From: a virus
IMG/VR virus record: IMGVR_UViG_3300020392_000052
Coordinates: 1-30,623 of that record
Direction: 5' to 3' (one strand)
Length of the DNA stretch: 30,623 nucleotides
Both the position numbers and the translations under genes were made by a program. Numbering within the stretch: position 1 is the stretch's first letter; the number at the start of each line of letters is the position of its first letter. Below are positions 9,011-19,200 of the stretch, in pieces. The notes beneath the pieces were generated by a model. It ran no database searches. It was given only the letters and a program-made list of their open reading frames with translations, and was not told the DNA's origin.

Positions 9011-12000
9011 TTATTTAGTGCTTTTGAGTTCGTCAATTTCACCCTTTAATTCCTTGATTGCCTCAATTAAAAGTGGTATAAGTTTCTCATACATAACAGC
9101 CTGAGTTCCATCATGCCTAGTGGTCGATATACCAGGTAGTCCAAGTGTAGCAATCTCTTGTGCAATAACACCAGTGTCATGATTTCCTCGTTTATCATCG
9201 GTTGATTTTTCATTCCATGTAAATGTATTACCACTTATTGAGGAAACTTTGGCAAGTGCATTTTTTATAGGAGATATATTATCTTTTAATCTAATATCAG
9301 AACGTCGGAATGCTGTAATGTCACCATCCACACGAAGATCACCGGTTCTTGGATTAACTTGAAGTCTACCATCATCATTTATTAGTAAATCTTCTGAACT
9401 TGAGTTTACTGCAAAAGTAAGATTACGAAAACTATTTTGATTATTGTTGGTTAAGTCTACATGACCATCACCCGAGCCACCAGTTATGGTAATAGTTTTA
9501 GTTGTACCATCACCAGAGGCAGTAACTACATCTCCAGTAAACTTTAATATTTCAGTGTTACCAGCAAGAACGGTATCTTCATTTTGTACCTGTAAACCAG
9601 GTATAGTAATTTCTTTAACAAAAGCAACAAATCCATTATTTTTTGCCTCAACACCTCCTCCTCTGAAATCAATAACTTGGGCACCAGTTGTCAGAGATAC
9701 ACCTTCATCCTGAACTGTAATCTCACTCGAATCAGCTCTTAAATCAGTTCCATCTATTTCTAATCCAGTGCCAACTGTTAAATATTTTAATTTATCAGCA
9801 GATTCATCATAAAATACGATTTTATCTCCAACTGCATCTTTGGCTTTTAAAGAAGCACCATCAAGTTCAAAAACTTGAGTAACTGTATCATCCAGTGTTA
9901 AACCACCCGCAGTAGCACCAGTAATTTTTAATTTACCACCATTAATTCGTTGAACTGTTACACTTCCTGAACCCTCAAGTTGAACATCATCATCATCACC
10001 CGATGTAGATAATCTCAAAAGAGGATCAAAATTTGTAGGTAAACCCTCATCATTTAGTGATGGTTCAACTGAAAAATCATATTTTGTGTCCGCATTAAGT
10101 CCCCATGCCCAGTCTCCACTTCCATCTGCCACTGGTACATATCCATCTTGACCAGTAGAATCACTTGAATCAACAATAGAATCGGGTTTAATTTTTGGTA
10201 CAAATAATTGATTATTGTTTGGATTATATAATAAATTAGTATCAGCTGATATGGTTTGAACAGTGCTGTCTGGAGAAGATTCTACAAAAGTGATATGGTA
10301 ACTGACATTTTCAGATGCAAGTGCTACATTAACTTTTTTAGCACTAGTTGCTTCTCCATCAATTTCACCATAAAATTTGTCTGCGTATACCTCTTCCCAC
10401 GTTAAATCTGAATTACCGAGAGTATATTTGCTTGCTTCATTTGGTAATATACTGCTGTCAACCTTCGCATTAATGGTAAGAGTATCAGATGTTGCATTTC
10501 CAAGATCAGTATTACCAATAACTTCTAAATCCCCTGCTACTTTTAGATTATTTGATGCTTTTACAAGAGGTGCCGTTAATAATATATCATCACTTCCATC
10601 ATTTAAGTTTGCAATTTCAAGTCTCGTTTTCTCACCAGTTTCTCCCTTCCTGTAGTAACGTATGTATGCCTCATCACCAGATCCACCAAATGCATTAGGT
10701 TTCCATTGAATACCAACACTAGAACTATTTCCTTCCTTTGGTTGAATCACATTTTCTAATTCAACCTTATCATTGAATGTTGATATACCTGACGTTACGA
10801 CTATACCACCTTCTGTGACTCGTAAACCCTTTCCAGCTGTAATTATACCAACTGCATCTACATTTGTCACATTTTCATATTCTAAATCACCTGTAAGTCT
10901 TATATTACCATCAACAAATAACTCAGTTTCTGTTTCTGTACTTGTAAATTGTAATTTACTAGAAGTCTCTAACTTTCCAACAATGTCGTCAGCATTTTTA
11001 GTAATAAAAACAATCTCATTCTCTGCAAGATCTTGAACTGTCAGAGTGTTAATGACTGCACCACCTTGAATATTGGCTCCTTCATCGACATCAAGAATAT
11101 CAATATTTGCAGTGCCATCAATATATAAATCTTTCCATTGCCTATTTGACAAACCCAAATCAACTGAATCGTCATTTGTTGGTATCAAAGAGCTGTCAAA
11201 TCTACCTGTTGCAGTGATTGAGTCAGAACTATTATTACCAAGATCTACATTACCATTTACAACTAGATTATCTCGTATGTCTACACTGGCATTAATATCA
11301 ACAGCACCTCCAAATGTTGATAAACCAGTTACCTCTAAACTTCCAGTAGTAAATACTAATTGAGTATCTACAAGTGTTCCATAGAATTTATCTGCATAAA
11401 TACCATTCCATTGTTTTTCTGTTGACCCAATATCTTGTTCATTCGCAGTAGAACCAGGAAGTAAATTACCTTCTTTATCAATACTTAATTTTTCGTCGCC
11501 ACCAGTTGTAAAACTTAAACTTCCTGCACCTTTTAATGTAGTGCCTCTATGGAACTGCATTCCCGCTATATCGGAATTATCAGTTTCATAAAATAATCCA
11601 AATTTACCCTGTGATGCACCAGTGGCGTTACTACCTGATTGATTTACAAATTGTATTCTAAATTTATCATCGTTTCCTCTCGTCATTATTGCCTGAATTT
11701 CATTGTTAGTATTACCACCGACATCTAATATTGCTTTTGGATCATTAATATTAATACCAACCTTTTCATCAAAAATTCCACGACCTTCAACTTTGACAAC
11801 TGTGAGAGATTCAGATCCTCCAATTATAAATCCATCTTTGGAACTTGGTGCCACATCATTATCACCATGTCTATATCTGATATGACCTATTTCATTATAA
11901 TCAGTATTATCAGTACTAAACCTAATTTGAGCACCATTAGTTGGATTATTAGTTTCTGATTTTATAAAAATTCCGTCATCATTTTTGAAAGTTGATGATG

Positions 12001-15000
12001 CGTTTACGGTGAGAGTATCTGAAGTCGCATTTCCTAATGTTGTATTTCCATTTACAACTAGATTATCACTAATGTCTACACTGGCATTAATGTCAACAGC
12101 ACCTCTAAATGTTGATAAACCTGTTACATCTAAACTTGCAGTAGTAAATTGTTTTTGAACATCTATAAGGTCTCCGTAAAAATTCTGTGCATAAACCCCT
12201 AACCATTGATTACCCGTAGATCCAATATTTTGAGTTTTACCACTATCAGGAAGTAAATGACCATCGGAATCGATTTTAAGTCTTTCAACAAAGGAAGTCG
12301 AACCTTTATAATATCCACCGAATGTTATTTCAGAAGTTTTGTCAGCAGCTGTTGTATTAAAAAATTCTATTCGACCAGAACTTCTAGATTCATATGATTG
12401 TGTTGGAGTATCAGAATTACTGTATATAAGATTAGAGGATAGTCCACCTTTCAATGCATCTCCGTAACTATAAAGTCCTATTCCATTTTTATTATTAGAT
12501 CCTGAATGAGTAGTGTTACCAGTAAATACTGTAACTGCATTAGTATATGTTGGAGCACTTGCTCTTACCTCAAAAATAGAATTTGGGTTTGCAGCGTTGA
12601 TACCAACATGACCAAGTGATGTAATACGAACTGTCTCAAGAGATTCCGATCCACTATCACCACCACTATGAAAGGTCAGTGTATTATTTTCTGGAACTCT
12701 AAATCTTGGACCACCAGTATTTAATTGTATCTCTGGATTAGTATCAGAGAGTTTTATATTGCCAAATACATCAAGTTTTGTTGCTGGTTGTGTGCTTCCA
12801 ATACCAACATCACCTAATATAATAGAGTTTTTTAAAAATAAAGATTCTTCTGAAAATGTTGAAAAACCAGTAACACGTAAATTTTTTGTTGTTGTTATAC
12901 CAAGAACATTTAAATTTGCTATTGTGGCTATTCCTGTTACATCTAATCTCTCTACCGATGTTTCTTCAACTGCAATTTCTTCAGTGCCTATAATTTTTTT
13001 AATGTATAATTTATTCCAAGATCTAATATCATCTCCTAAATCATATCCTCCTACAGCTGCATCAACCTCTGGTATTAAACTAGAATCGACAGTGGTGCCC
13101 ACCTGTAAACCACCTGTCATTGAGGTCATACCACTTATCTTCACACCTTCATTAGTGGTTTCAAATTTAAGATCTGTCGCATCTCCATTTGCATTAAAAA
13201 ATAATCTTGAAGCACCCCCTTTTGTGAAATCTGCCAGTTGCTTACCATTTTCATCCTCAATCTCAATGGCATCTGCACTCATCAAGGAAATTTTCTTAGA
13301 TGATCGAATAATACTCTGATCCGTTACTGAATCATGATATATTCTTAAATCATCGTCATTACCAAAAACTACTCGTTTATCATCAGGAATAAATACTGAA
13401 TCTCCAAGACCAACAGTCGCACCAGCGGCTACGAAAACATTACCTCTAAAAGTTGAAAAACCAGATTCAACTGAAATTCCATCATTAAATGTGGATAATC
13501 CTACAAAAGTTGATAATCCAGTGACATTAGCACTACCAGCTGTTATGTTCCTAAGAACTATATCCTCCTTAACAAATAAATTATCTCCTACAAAAAGATC
13601 TCCCCCAGTTGTCGTAATGCCACCACTAGACGCAAGAGTAGTTGCACCACCAACAGTTAAATTTTTACCAACTGATAGTCCCTTTTCAATACCAATACCA
13701 CCTTGAGTGATAATTGATCCGGTATCTTTTGTAGTTGAATCATCAGAATTATCGACAAATATTACATCATTAGCTGTTATTGTATTTGTTGCTGACTCTA
13801 AAATTAAATTCCCATTTGTTGACTCAATTTTAGTATCATTTATTTTTATTTTGTCAACTTGTAATTCTCCAGCGTATGTACCAACACCTGTAACAAAAAT
13901 ATTTTTTGTTGTCGTAAATCCAGTAACATTTAATTTATCTGTAATAGTTCCAAAACCAATAAGTGCATTATCCGCAAATAAACTAGTTGTGGTGGTAATT
14001 CCTAACGTTGCGATACCAGAAACATCAATTTGAACAAAATTATTTTCTATTGTTGTAATTTTATCTGATTGTATTTCTTGTGTTGCAGTAAATATTCCTG
14101 TTACAATCGCACCCGTTTCTGCAGTTTCAAATTTTTTAGCTCCTCCGTCGTGAAATAGACCGACTCCACCCGATTTTTCAAATATTGCTATATTAACACC
14201 ATTCTCATCTTCAATCTCAACCTTATCACCACTCATTATTGATATTATTTTACTTTCTGCTTTAATAATAGATTGATCAGATGTTGAATCGTGATATATT
14301 TGTAGGTCTAAATCTGTTCCGAAAACTGCTTTTGCATTATCTTCAAATTCTAAAGCACTTTCGGATATGTCCCATTCAGCATTATAATTTGCTCCTTCAA
14401 ATCGCACATCTGTCTCAAAATCTACTCCACCATTTTCAATAGAGGCAGATAAAATTCCTGAAACTCTCAGATCAGAAAATGTGTTTATTCCTGTAAATCG
14501 AGTATTACCTAAAACATCAAATAAAACTTTTGGTTGAGTGCTACCGAGTCCAACTCTATTAGTCGTTTCTACATACACAAAATTAGATGCACCGTCTAGT
14601 AATCCACTATCATCATGAAATTGTATATTATTAAACGTTCCACCAGCACCAACAGATAAAGTTTCGACATTTGTATATTCAAGACCACCAGTTTCATTTC
14701 TTTTTAGGACTTGACCATTTGCACCTTCATTATTATTTGCATCAAAAAACTTATTTTCTAAACGTATGTTACCTAATATGTGGAGATTTTGTGTTGGTGC
14801 AGTTGTTCCAATTCCAACTGATGCAACTCCCACTGTAGAATCATCATAATTAAAAAGTGTTGCTCCCCCAAAGTCTCCATTCTTATTAAACAACAGTTGT
14901 CCATCAGTTCCTGGTGGATCCACACTTAATGTTACTGCAACACCAGGATTCGATAACCCAGTCCTATTTCCAATAGCAGTAATAATATTCCCTCTAAAAT

Positions 15001-15289
15001 CTAATTGAGTTGTGCTACTTAGTCCTCCAACTAATACTCCCTCCTCAAAAACACTAACTGAACCAGGTATAATTCCTCCCTCCACTGGAACCCAAAATCT
15101 TTCACCAGGAAAACCTTGGACAGAAATTATTTGAGATCTCTGCCCAACTGGTATATTTGGTGATGTCCCTCCTGCTGGTGGGTCTGCTAAATTAGGTTCA
15201 GCTTGCTCTAATCCAAGAAATTGATATCTATCAGTGCTTAGAAAAGCTTGACCTGTTCTTTTTACCCTTCCACTTAAATACTTTGCCAT
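9011..15289 (-). CDS. Giant fibre-type virion protein with C-terminal S74 chaperone domain (2092 aa)
   Basis: The N-terminus (MAKYLSGRVKRTGQAF, then YQFLGLEQAEPNLADP) has the form of an anchor segment that I recall from marine T4-like structural proteins. From about residue 130 the protein is a long array of shaft repeats: VGIGTTAPTQNLHILGNI, LDVTGLSTF, two copies of the (D/R)-IYHDS-x-x-DQSII module with SLMSAD or SIMSGD and IEDENG, and repeated QWxxxYADKFYG segments. The last 96 residues form a peptidase S74-type intramolecular chaperone: RRSDIRLKDNISPIKNAL with Ser at about 1997, TGVIAQEI, and YEKLIPLLIEAIKELKGEIDEL. This predicts trimeric assembly and possible release of the chaperone. The ATG follows the stop of the 330-aa gene by 1 nt without a clear ribosome binding site, so translational coupling is likely. 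Probable role: long fibre or baseplate-attached adhesin. Confidence 0.8.
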   Translation of the reverse strand: MAKYLSGRVKRTGQAFLSTDRYQFLGLEQAEPNLADPPAGGTSPNIPVGQRSQIISVQGFPGERFWVPVEGGIIPGSVSVFEEGVLVGGLSSTTQLDFRGNIITAIGNRTGLSNPGVAVTLSVDPPGTDGQLLFNKNGDFGGATLFNYDDSTVGVASVGIGTTAPTQNLHILGNIRLENKFFDANNNEGANGQVLKRNETGGLEYTNVETLSVGAGGTFNNIQFHDDSGLLDGASNFVYVETTNRVGLGSTQPKVLFDVLGNTRFTGINTFSDLRVSGILSASIENGGVDFETDVRFEGANYNAEWDISESALEFEDNAKAVFGTDLDLQIYHDSTSDQSIIKAESKIISIMSGDKVEIEDENGVNIAIFEKSGGVGLFHDGGAKKFETAETGAIVTGIFTATQEIQSDKITTIENNFVQIDVSGIATLGITTTTSLFADNALIGFGTITDKLNVTGFTTTKNIFVTGVGTYAGELQVDKIKINDTKIESTNGNLILESATNTITANDVIFVDNSDDSTTKDTGSIITQGGIGIEKGLSVGKNLTVGGATTLASSGGITTTGGDLFVGDNLFVKEDIVLRNITAGSANVTGLSTFVGLSTFNDGISVESGFSTFRGNVFVAAGATVGLGDSVFIPDDKRVVFGNDDDLRIYHDSVTDQSIIRSSKKISLMSADAIEIEDENGKQLADFTKGGASRLFFNANGDATDLKFETTNEGVKISGMTSMTGGLQVGTTVDSSLIPEVDAAVGGYDLGDDIRSWNKLYIKKIIGTEEIAVEETSVERLDVTGIATIANLNVLGITTTKNLRVTGFSTFSEESLFLKNSIILGDVGIGSTQPATKLDVFGNIKLSDTNPEIQLNTGGPRFRVPENNTLTFHSGGDSGSESLETVRITSLGHVGINAANPNSIFEVRASAPTYTNAVTVFTGNTTHSGSNNKNGIGLYSYGDALKGGLSSNLIYSNSDTPTQSYESRSSGRIEFFNTTAADKTSEITFGGYYKGSTSFVERLKIDSDGHLLPDSGKTQNIGSTGNQWLGVYAQNFYGDLIDVQKQFTTASLDVTGLSTFRGAVDINASVDISDNLVVNGNTTLGNATSDTLTVNASSTFKNDDGIFIKSETNNPTNGAQIRFSTDNTDYNEIGHIRYRHGDNDVAPSSKDGFIIGGSESLTVVKVEGRGIFDEKVGININDPKAILDVGGNTNNEIQAIMTRGNDDKFRIQFVNQSGSNATGASQGKFGLFYETDNSDIAGMQFHRGTTLKGAGSLSFTTGGDEKLSIDKEGNLLPGSTANEQDIGSTEKQWNGIYADKFYGTLVDTQLVFTTGSLEVTGLSTFGGAVDINASVDIRDNLVVNGNVDLGNNSSDSITATGRFDSSLIPTNDDSVDLGLSNRQWKDLYIDGTANIDILDVDEGANIQGGAVINTLTVQDLAENEIVFITKNADDIVGKLETSSKLQFTSTETETELFVDGNIRLTGDLEYENVTNVDAVGIITAGKGLRVTEGGIVVTSGISTFNDKVELENVIQPKEGNSSSVGIQWKPNAFGGSGDEAYIRYYRKGETGEKTRLEIANLNDGSDDILLTAPLVKASNNLKVAGDLEVIGNTDLGNATSDTLTINAKVDSSILPNEASKYTLGNSDLTWEEVYADKFYGEIDGEATSAKKVNVALASENVSYHITFVESSPDSTVQTISADTNLLYNPNNNQLFVPKIKPDSIVDSSDSTGQDGYVPVADGSGDWAWGLNADTKYDFSVEPSLNDEGLPTNFDPLLRLSTSGDDDDVQLEGSGSVTVQRINGGKLKITGATAGGLTLDDTVTQVFELDGASLKAKDAVGDKIVFYDESADKLKYLTVGTGLEIDGTDLRADSSEITVQDEGVSLTTGAQVIDFRGGGVEAKNNGFVAFVKEITIPGLQVQNEDTVLAGNTEILKFTGDVVTASGDGTTKTITITGGSGDGHVDLTNNNQNSFRNLTFAVNSSSEDLLINDDGRLQVNPRTGDLRVDGDITAFRRSDIRLKDNISPIKNALAKVSSISGNTFTWNEKSTDDKRGNHDTGVIAQEIATLGLPGISTTRHDGTQAVMYEKLIPLLIEAIKELKGEIDELKSTK
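11253..11492. repeat. Internal duplication in the 2092-aa gene, copy B
   Basis: Closely similar in DNA sequence to 12048-12290, about 795 nt away. Both copies share runs such as ccatttacaactagattatc and tgtctacactggcattaat. At protein level both read IGST-x-x-QW...F(T)T-x-SL-x-VTGLSTF-x-GAVDINASVDI-x-DNLVVNGN. Confidence 0.8.
12048..12290. repeat. Internal duplication in the 2092-aa gene, copy A
   Basis: Partner of 11253-11492 (see there). The unit covers about 80 codons and begins, in protein order, near LLPDSGKTQNIGSTGNQW. The repeat spacing implies a period of about 265 residues in the fibre shaft. Confidence 0.8.
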
Positions 15290-15290
15290 A

Positions 15291-16283
15291 CTATGTTGCT
15301 GTACTATTCTCTAAAATACTACAGATAAATTCCATCTGAAGTGGCCCAACCAATCCACCTGTGGTTGTCGTTCCTACATTCACAGTAAAAGTATTAAGTC
15401 CAACAACTGTTATAGGTATATTATTACCATTTGCTGCAGGATCTGTTGATCTTGGATATGATTTTTCTTTAAAATAATTATCTTGAGAGCATTTAAATAC
15501 AAGAGAATTATTTTCAAATTCTATTTCATCACCATTGGTTAAATTATGAGCAGATGAGGTTGTTACAGACAAAATTCCTGTATTTGAAGTATATGTTGTT
15601 CCTCTTCTCGGAGTAATTTTACTGTTTATTTGTGATCCTGTTTTTACAGTTATAGAATCTGGCAATGATCTAATAAATCTATGATCTGATGGTTTAAAAG
15701 TATGTGGTAAATTATTTACTATACCAGTGTTAGTTTCAAAAGTTTTTATCCCAACAACTCTTTCAACAAAAAATGATCTTTGAGGTGCAGGAAAGAGAGA
15801 ACTTGTGATACCTGCAGTGGATGGGCATGAAAATACAATACCTGCCATTGTTATTTCCTGATCTTCACCTAGTCCATGTGGATCAAGTGTTGTAACTGTT
15901 GTCAAACCAGTGTTATTATCATATGTAACATTCTGTATGGTTGATATACCTGTTTGCACTCCAGAAATTACTATTGAATCTGATACAACAGCGGTTCTTT
16001 CTAAAACTAATCTTCCATCAATAAGAATGAGTGCATCATTTGGTGGTATTTCAACATCTTTAACAATTCTATTATTTCTCAAATTACCTGATGTGCTTGT
16101 TGCTACACTTTTTCTACGATGTGAAAAAGTAACAGTTGGGAAAGTCACACCTACTCCCACATTTGAAACTTGTGCATACAAAACAATCGCTGATGTACCA
16201 ACATTTGCTTCAAATATTGTTTGTTCACCTGGTGCCACAGGAACTGCAATCGTTAAAAATTTATTTAGTGGTGCTACTGCCAT
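15291..16283 (-). CDS. Virion structural protein of unknown role (330 aa)
   Basis: The protein starts MAVAPLNKFLTIAVPV and has two related beta-rich segments: one with DNNTGLTTVTTLDPHGLGEDQEITMAGIVFSC cut here into its motifs HGL-x-x-(D/G)-x-(E/I)-(E/I) and V-F-(S/K)-C, the other with NTGILSVTTSSAHNLTNGD and LVFKCS. The paired 'TGxxxVTTxxxHxLxxGxxI...F.C' units point to an internal duplication of a small beta-sandwich. Similar HGL/HNL segments occur in the 1992-aa protein (PHGLSVGTPIKIKG, PHNLNKGDLITIKN). It lies exactly between two fibre genes, abutting the 1185-aa gene (TAA directly followed by ATG). A connector or fibre-associated virion protein is the best inference; no enzymatic motif is visible. 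Confidence 0.65.
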   Translation of the reverse strand: MAVAPLNKFLTIAVPVAPGEQTIFEANVGTSAIVLYAQVSNVGVGVTFPTVTFSHRRKSVATSTSGNLRNNRIVKDVEIPPNDALILIDGRLVLERTAVVSDSIVISGVQTGISTIQNVTYDNNTGLTTVTTLDPHGLGEDQEITMAGIVFSCPSTAGITSSLFPAPQRSFFVERVVGIKTFETNTGIVNNLPHTFKPSDHRFIRSLPDSITVKTGSQINSKITPRRGTTYTSNTGILSVTTSSAHNLTNGDEIEFENNSLVFKCSQDNYFKEKSYPRSTDPAANGNNIPITVVGLNTFTVNVGTTTTGGLVGPLQMEFICSILENSTAT

Positions 16284-19200
16284 TTATCTCAATGCTAATA
16301 TTAATGGTGTTACTTCTGCTTGAATAGCTCTAGCAAAATCTCTTCCTCGAATTGTTGATGTTGTTTGATCAATTTGAATGCCTTCACCTATATCAAAGTT
16401 ACCTTTTTGATCAGTAGAAGTAAATGGAATTTGTGCTCCATCAAGACTAACAACCTCATTTTCTTTAATAGGTATGGCACCCTGTAGAGGTGTCGCTCTA
16501 TTTATATCTGTGCCCGTACCAACATATTCAAAGGAATGTGAACTCGTTAATATACGACTAATTCTCTGTAGAGAAAAAGGATCATTATCAAAAACTTCAT
16601 ATGGAATGAATTCGTTAAATGTAATTGTAGTTATTCCTGAACTTGTTGGCACAGTTGCTGATTCAATAGTAAAATATATTGGTTCCATAACAGCAGTTGC
16701 TAATCCAGTATTTCCCTCAATATCAACCACTATATTTTGAGAGGATAGATAATTTCTACCCTGTGCAACCACATTGATACTCTGAATTGTTCCTGCAGCA
16801 CTTACATTTGCAGTTGCCTCAGCGATAATACCCTGCGGACCTTTAGGTGTCGTTGTTCCATCAACATCTCTTATGAGAATACTTGGAGGATCAACTGCAC
16901 TGTAACCTGATACATCTGTGCCAGGTATGACTTTTACCTCAGATAATTTCTCAAGAGGTTTTGTTATTCTACCACTTCCTGTTGTATCGGGATAATTATC
17001 TAAATCAATTTGGAAAAATAATGCCTGTCCATCAAATGGTCTTCTAACAACTCCTGTGAATGGTGGAACTGGTGATCCAGTTGAATCATCCCTTACTTCT
17101 GCACACACAATTGTATCAGTGTCTGGAGTATTACTTGAAATTGTAAGACCAGCAGGATTAAAATTTGTTGCAATACCTGTGAATTGTGTTGAACCCAATC
17201 CAACTGCTACTAATCCAAAATTACCAAAGGATGAGTTAGAGTTCGTTAAATCGCATTGTGCACCACTTGATGCAAAAATTGCAATATCAGTATTAATAGT
17301 AAAAATTGAAACTAACTGTGCATAAGCATCATTTGTAAGAGAAACACCGATACCATTTTCATTATATTGAGTGAATGAGTCACAGACCATAGATTTCAAA
17401 TCAGCACCGAATGTTGAGGCAGTAGCATTATCACCATCTATTTTCATACCAATACTACTTGTCATAAAGTTAGTGCAGTTTCTCACATATGGTGATCTCC
17501 ATCTTCCACTTGGTCCTTCAGTTGCAGGACCAGGTTCTGTGTAACCAGTTATGGCACTATCAGATCCTGCAGGAGGTGGAAATGCCACACAAGCAGAACC
17601 TGTATGATCGACTCCTACATTAGTGCCACCAAAATTTAAATTTTCAATAAGACATCCTCTTCTCACATGAAAAATGTCTTTATTTGGATTACCTGCTTGA
17701 ATAATAACTAATCTCAAATCTTCCCCAGTTACTGTGACATCAGTTCTTAAACCAATCGGATTATTCTCAATGTAAATACCAGGTCTTACCTTAATCGTAT
17801 CAGTCTCTACAGCAATTGCAGCTGCTCCCCCAATTGTTGCCTTTGCATCACCCTCTAATAATCCACTATTTGTATCACACCCATTTTTTGATACCCATAT
17901 AGTTCTTTTCGTTTGAACACCAGACGGTCTCCAAGAAACTCCAGTGCCAACTGATGATAGTCTATAATCAGTCTTACAAACACCTACGGCACTTGAAAAT
18001 CCATTATCATCATTAATATCTATTAAAGGACCATCTAAATCAACAGTGCTGGTAAATGTAGAGAAACCAGTTGTTATCACATCATCTAAATCTGTATGTC
18101 CATCTACATCTAAATTTTGATCTACATTTAAATTTTGTATTAAGTTAACATCTCCACCTATATACACACTTGATCCAATACCAACACCACCTTTTACTAT
18201 TAATGCACCAGTTTCTATATCAAAACTCTGCGATTCATTTTTTATACTTGTTATTCCAACAATATCAATCTTTCCTTGTATATCAGTATTACCGGTATTT
18301 GAAAATATCGTAAACTTAATATCTGATGTAGCATTTTGTATTTTAAAAGTTTTATTATCTGCCTTTAAAGCAACATCATTTAAAAACAAAGATTCACCAT
18401 CTACATCCAATTTAGATTCTAAAGCTACATCACCCCCAACATATAATCTTTTTGCTATTCCAACACCACCAGATACAAGAAAAGGTGCATTAGTAATGCT
18501 TGTAGCATCAAGCGCATTATTAAAACGAACATTACCAGTATCTCCAACATCAAGATCTTGATTCAAAGTTGTATCACCATTAACATCTAATTTATTGTCA
18601 AAGTCAACATCTTCTTCTACATGAAGAGTTCCATTAACATCAAGATCTGCGCTTGGATTACTATTTTTTATTCCAACTTTAGTATCTCTGTAAATAGATG
18701 CAGATGCTCCTGTACCAGAATATCCCCACAAATCACTAGTAAATATAGTGGCAACACCGGTAGCACTGGTTGCATCTCTTGCTGTCGGTACTAAAGTATC
18801 AGTGCCAAGACCAAGACTATTATTCTGTATAAAGTTTAATATAGTGAATGATTGTCCAGCTCCAACTGCACCACCTTGTGCGGGTGTTGGCACAAATACC
18901 GACTCATCCATGAGGAATATACCCTCGGAGAAATTAGGTTCAATTGATACCCAAGTTATACCATTAGCATCTTTACTTAAGAAGTTGCCAGGAAGACCAT
19001 CAAGATTCCTAGAGTCAAATATTTCGTTTTCGATTCTAACATTATAAATTGTATGAAGACTTTGTGTGGGTAGAGTTGTTCCAATTCCTATAGAATTACC
19101 ACCACCTACATGAATACTACCATCAATATCAAGTTTTATTTTTGACCTATCAATTTTAATGGGATAATTTTGCCTATCTCCATTTCCATCTATATAAGTT

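Noticed and set aside
12759-13319. 186-codon open frame on the plus strand
   Set aside because: Antisense shadow of the 2092-aa fibre gene, with no ribosome binding site or recognisable domain.
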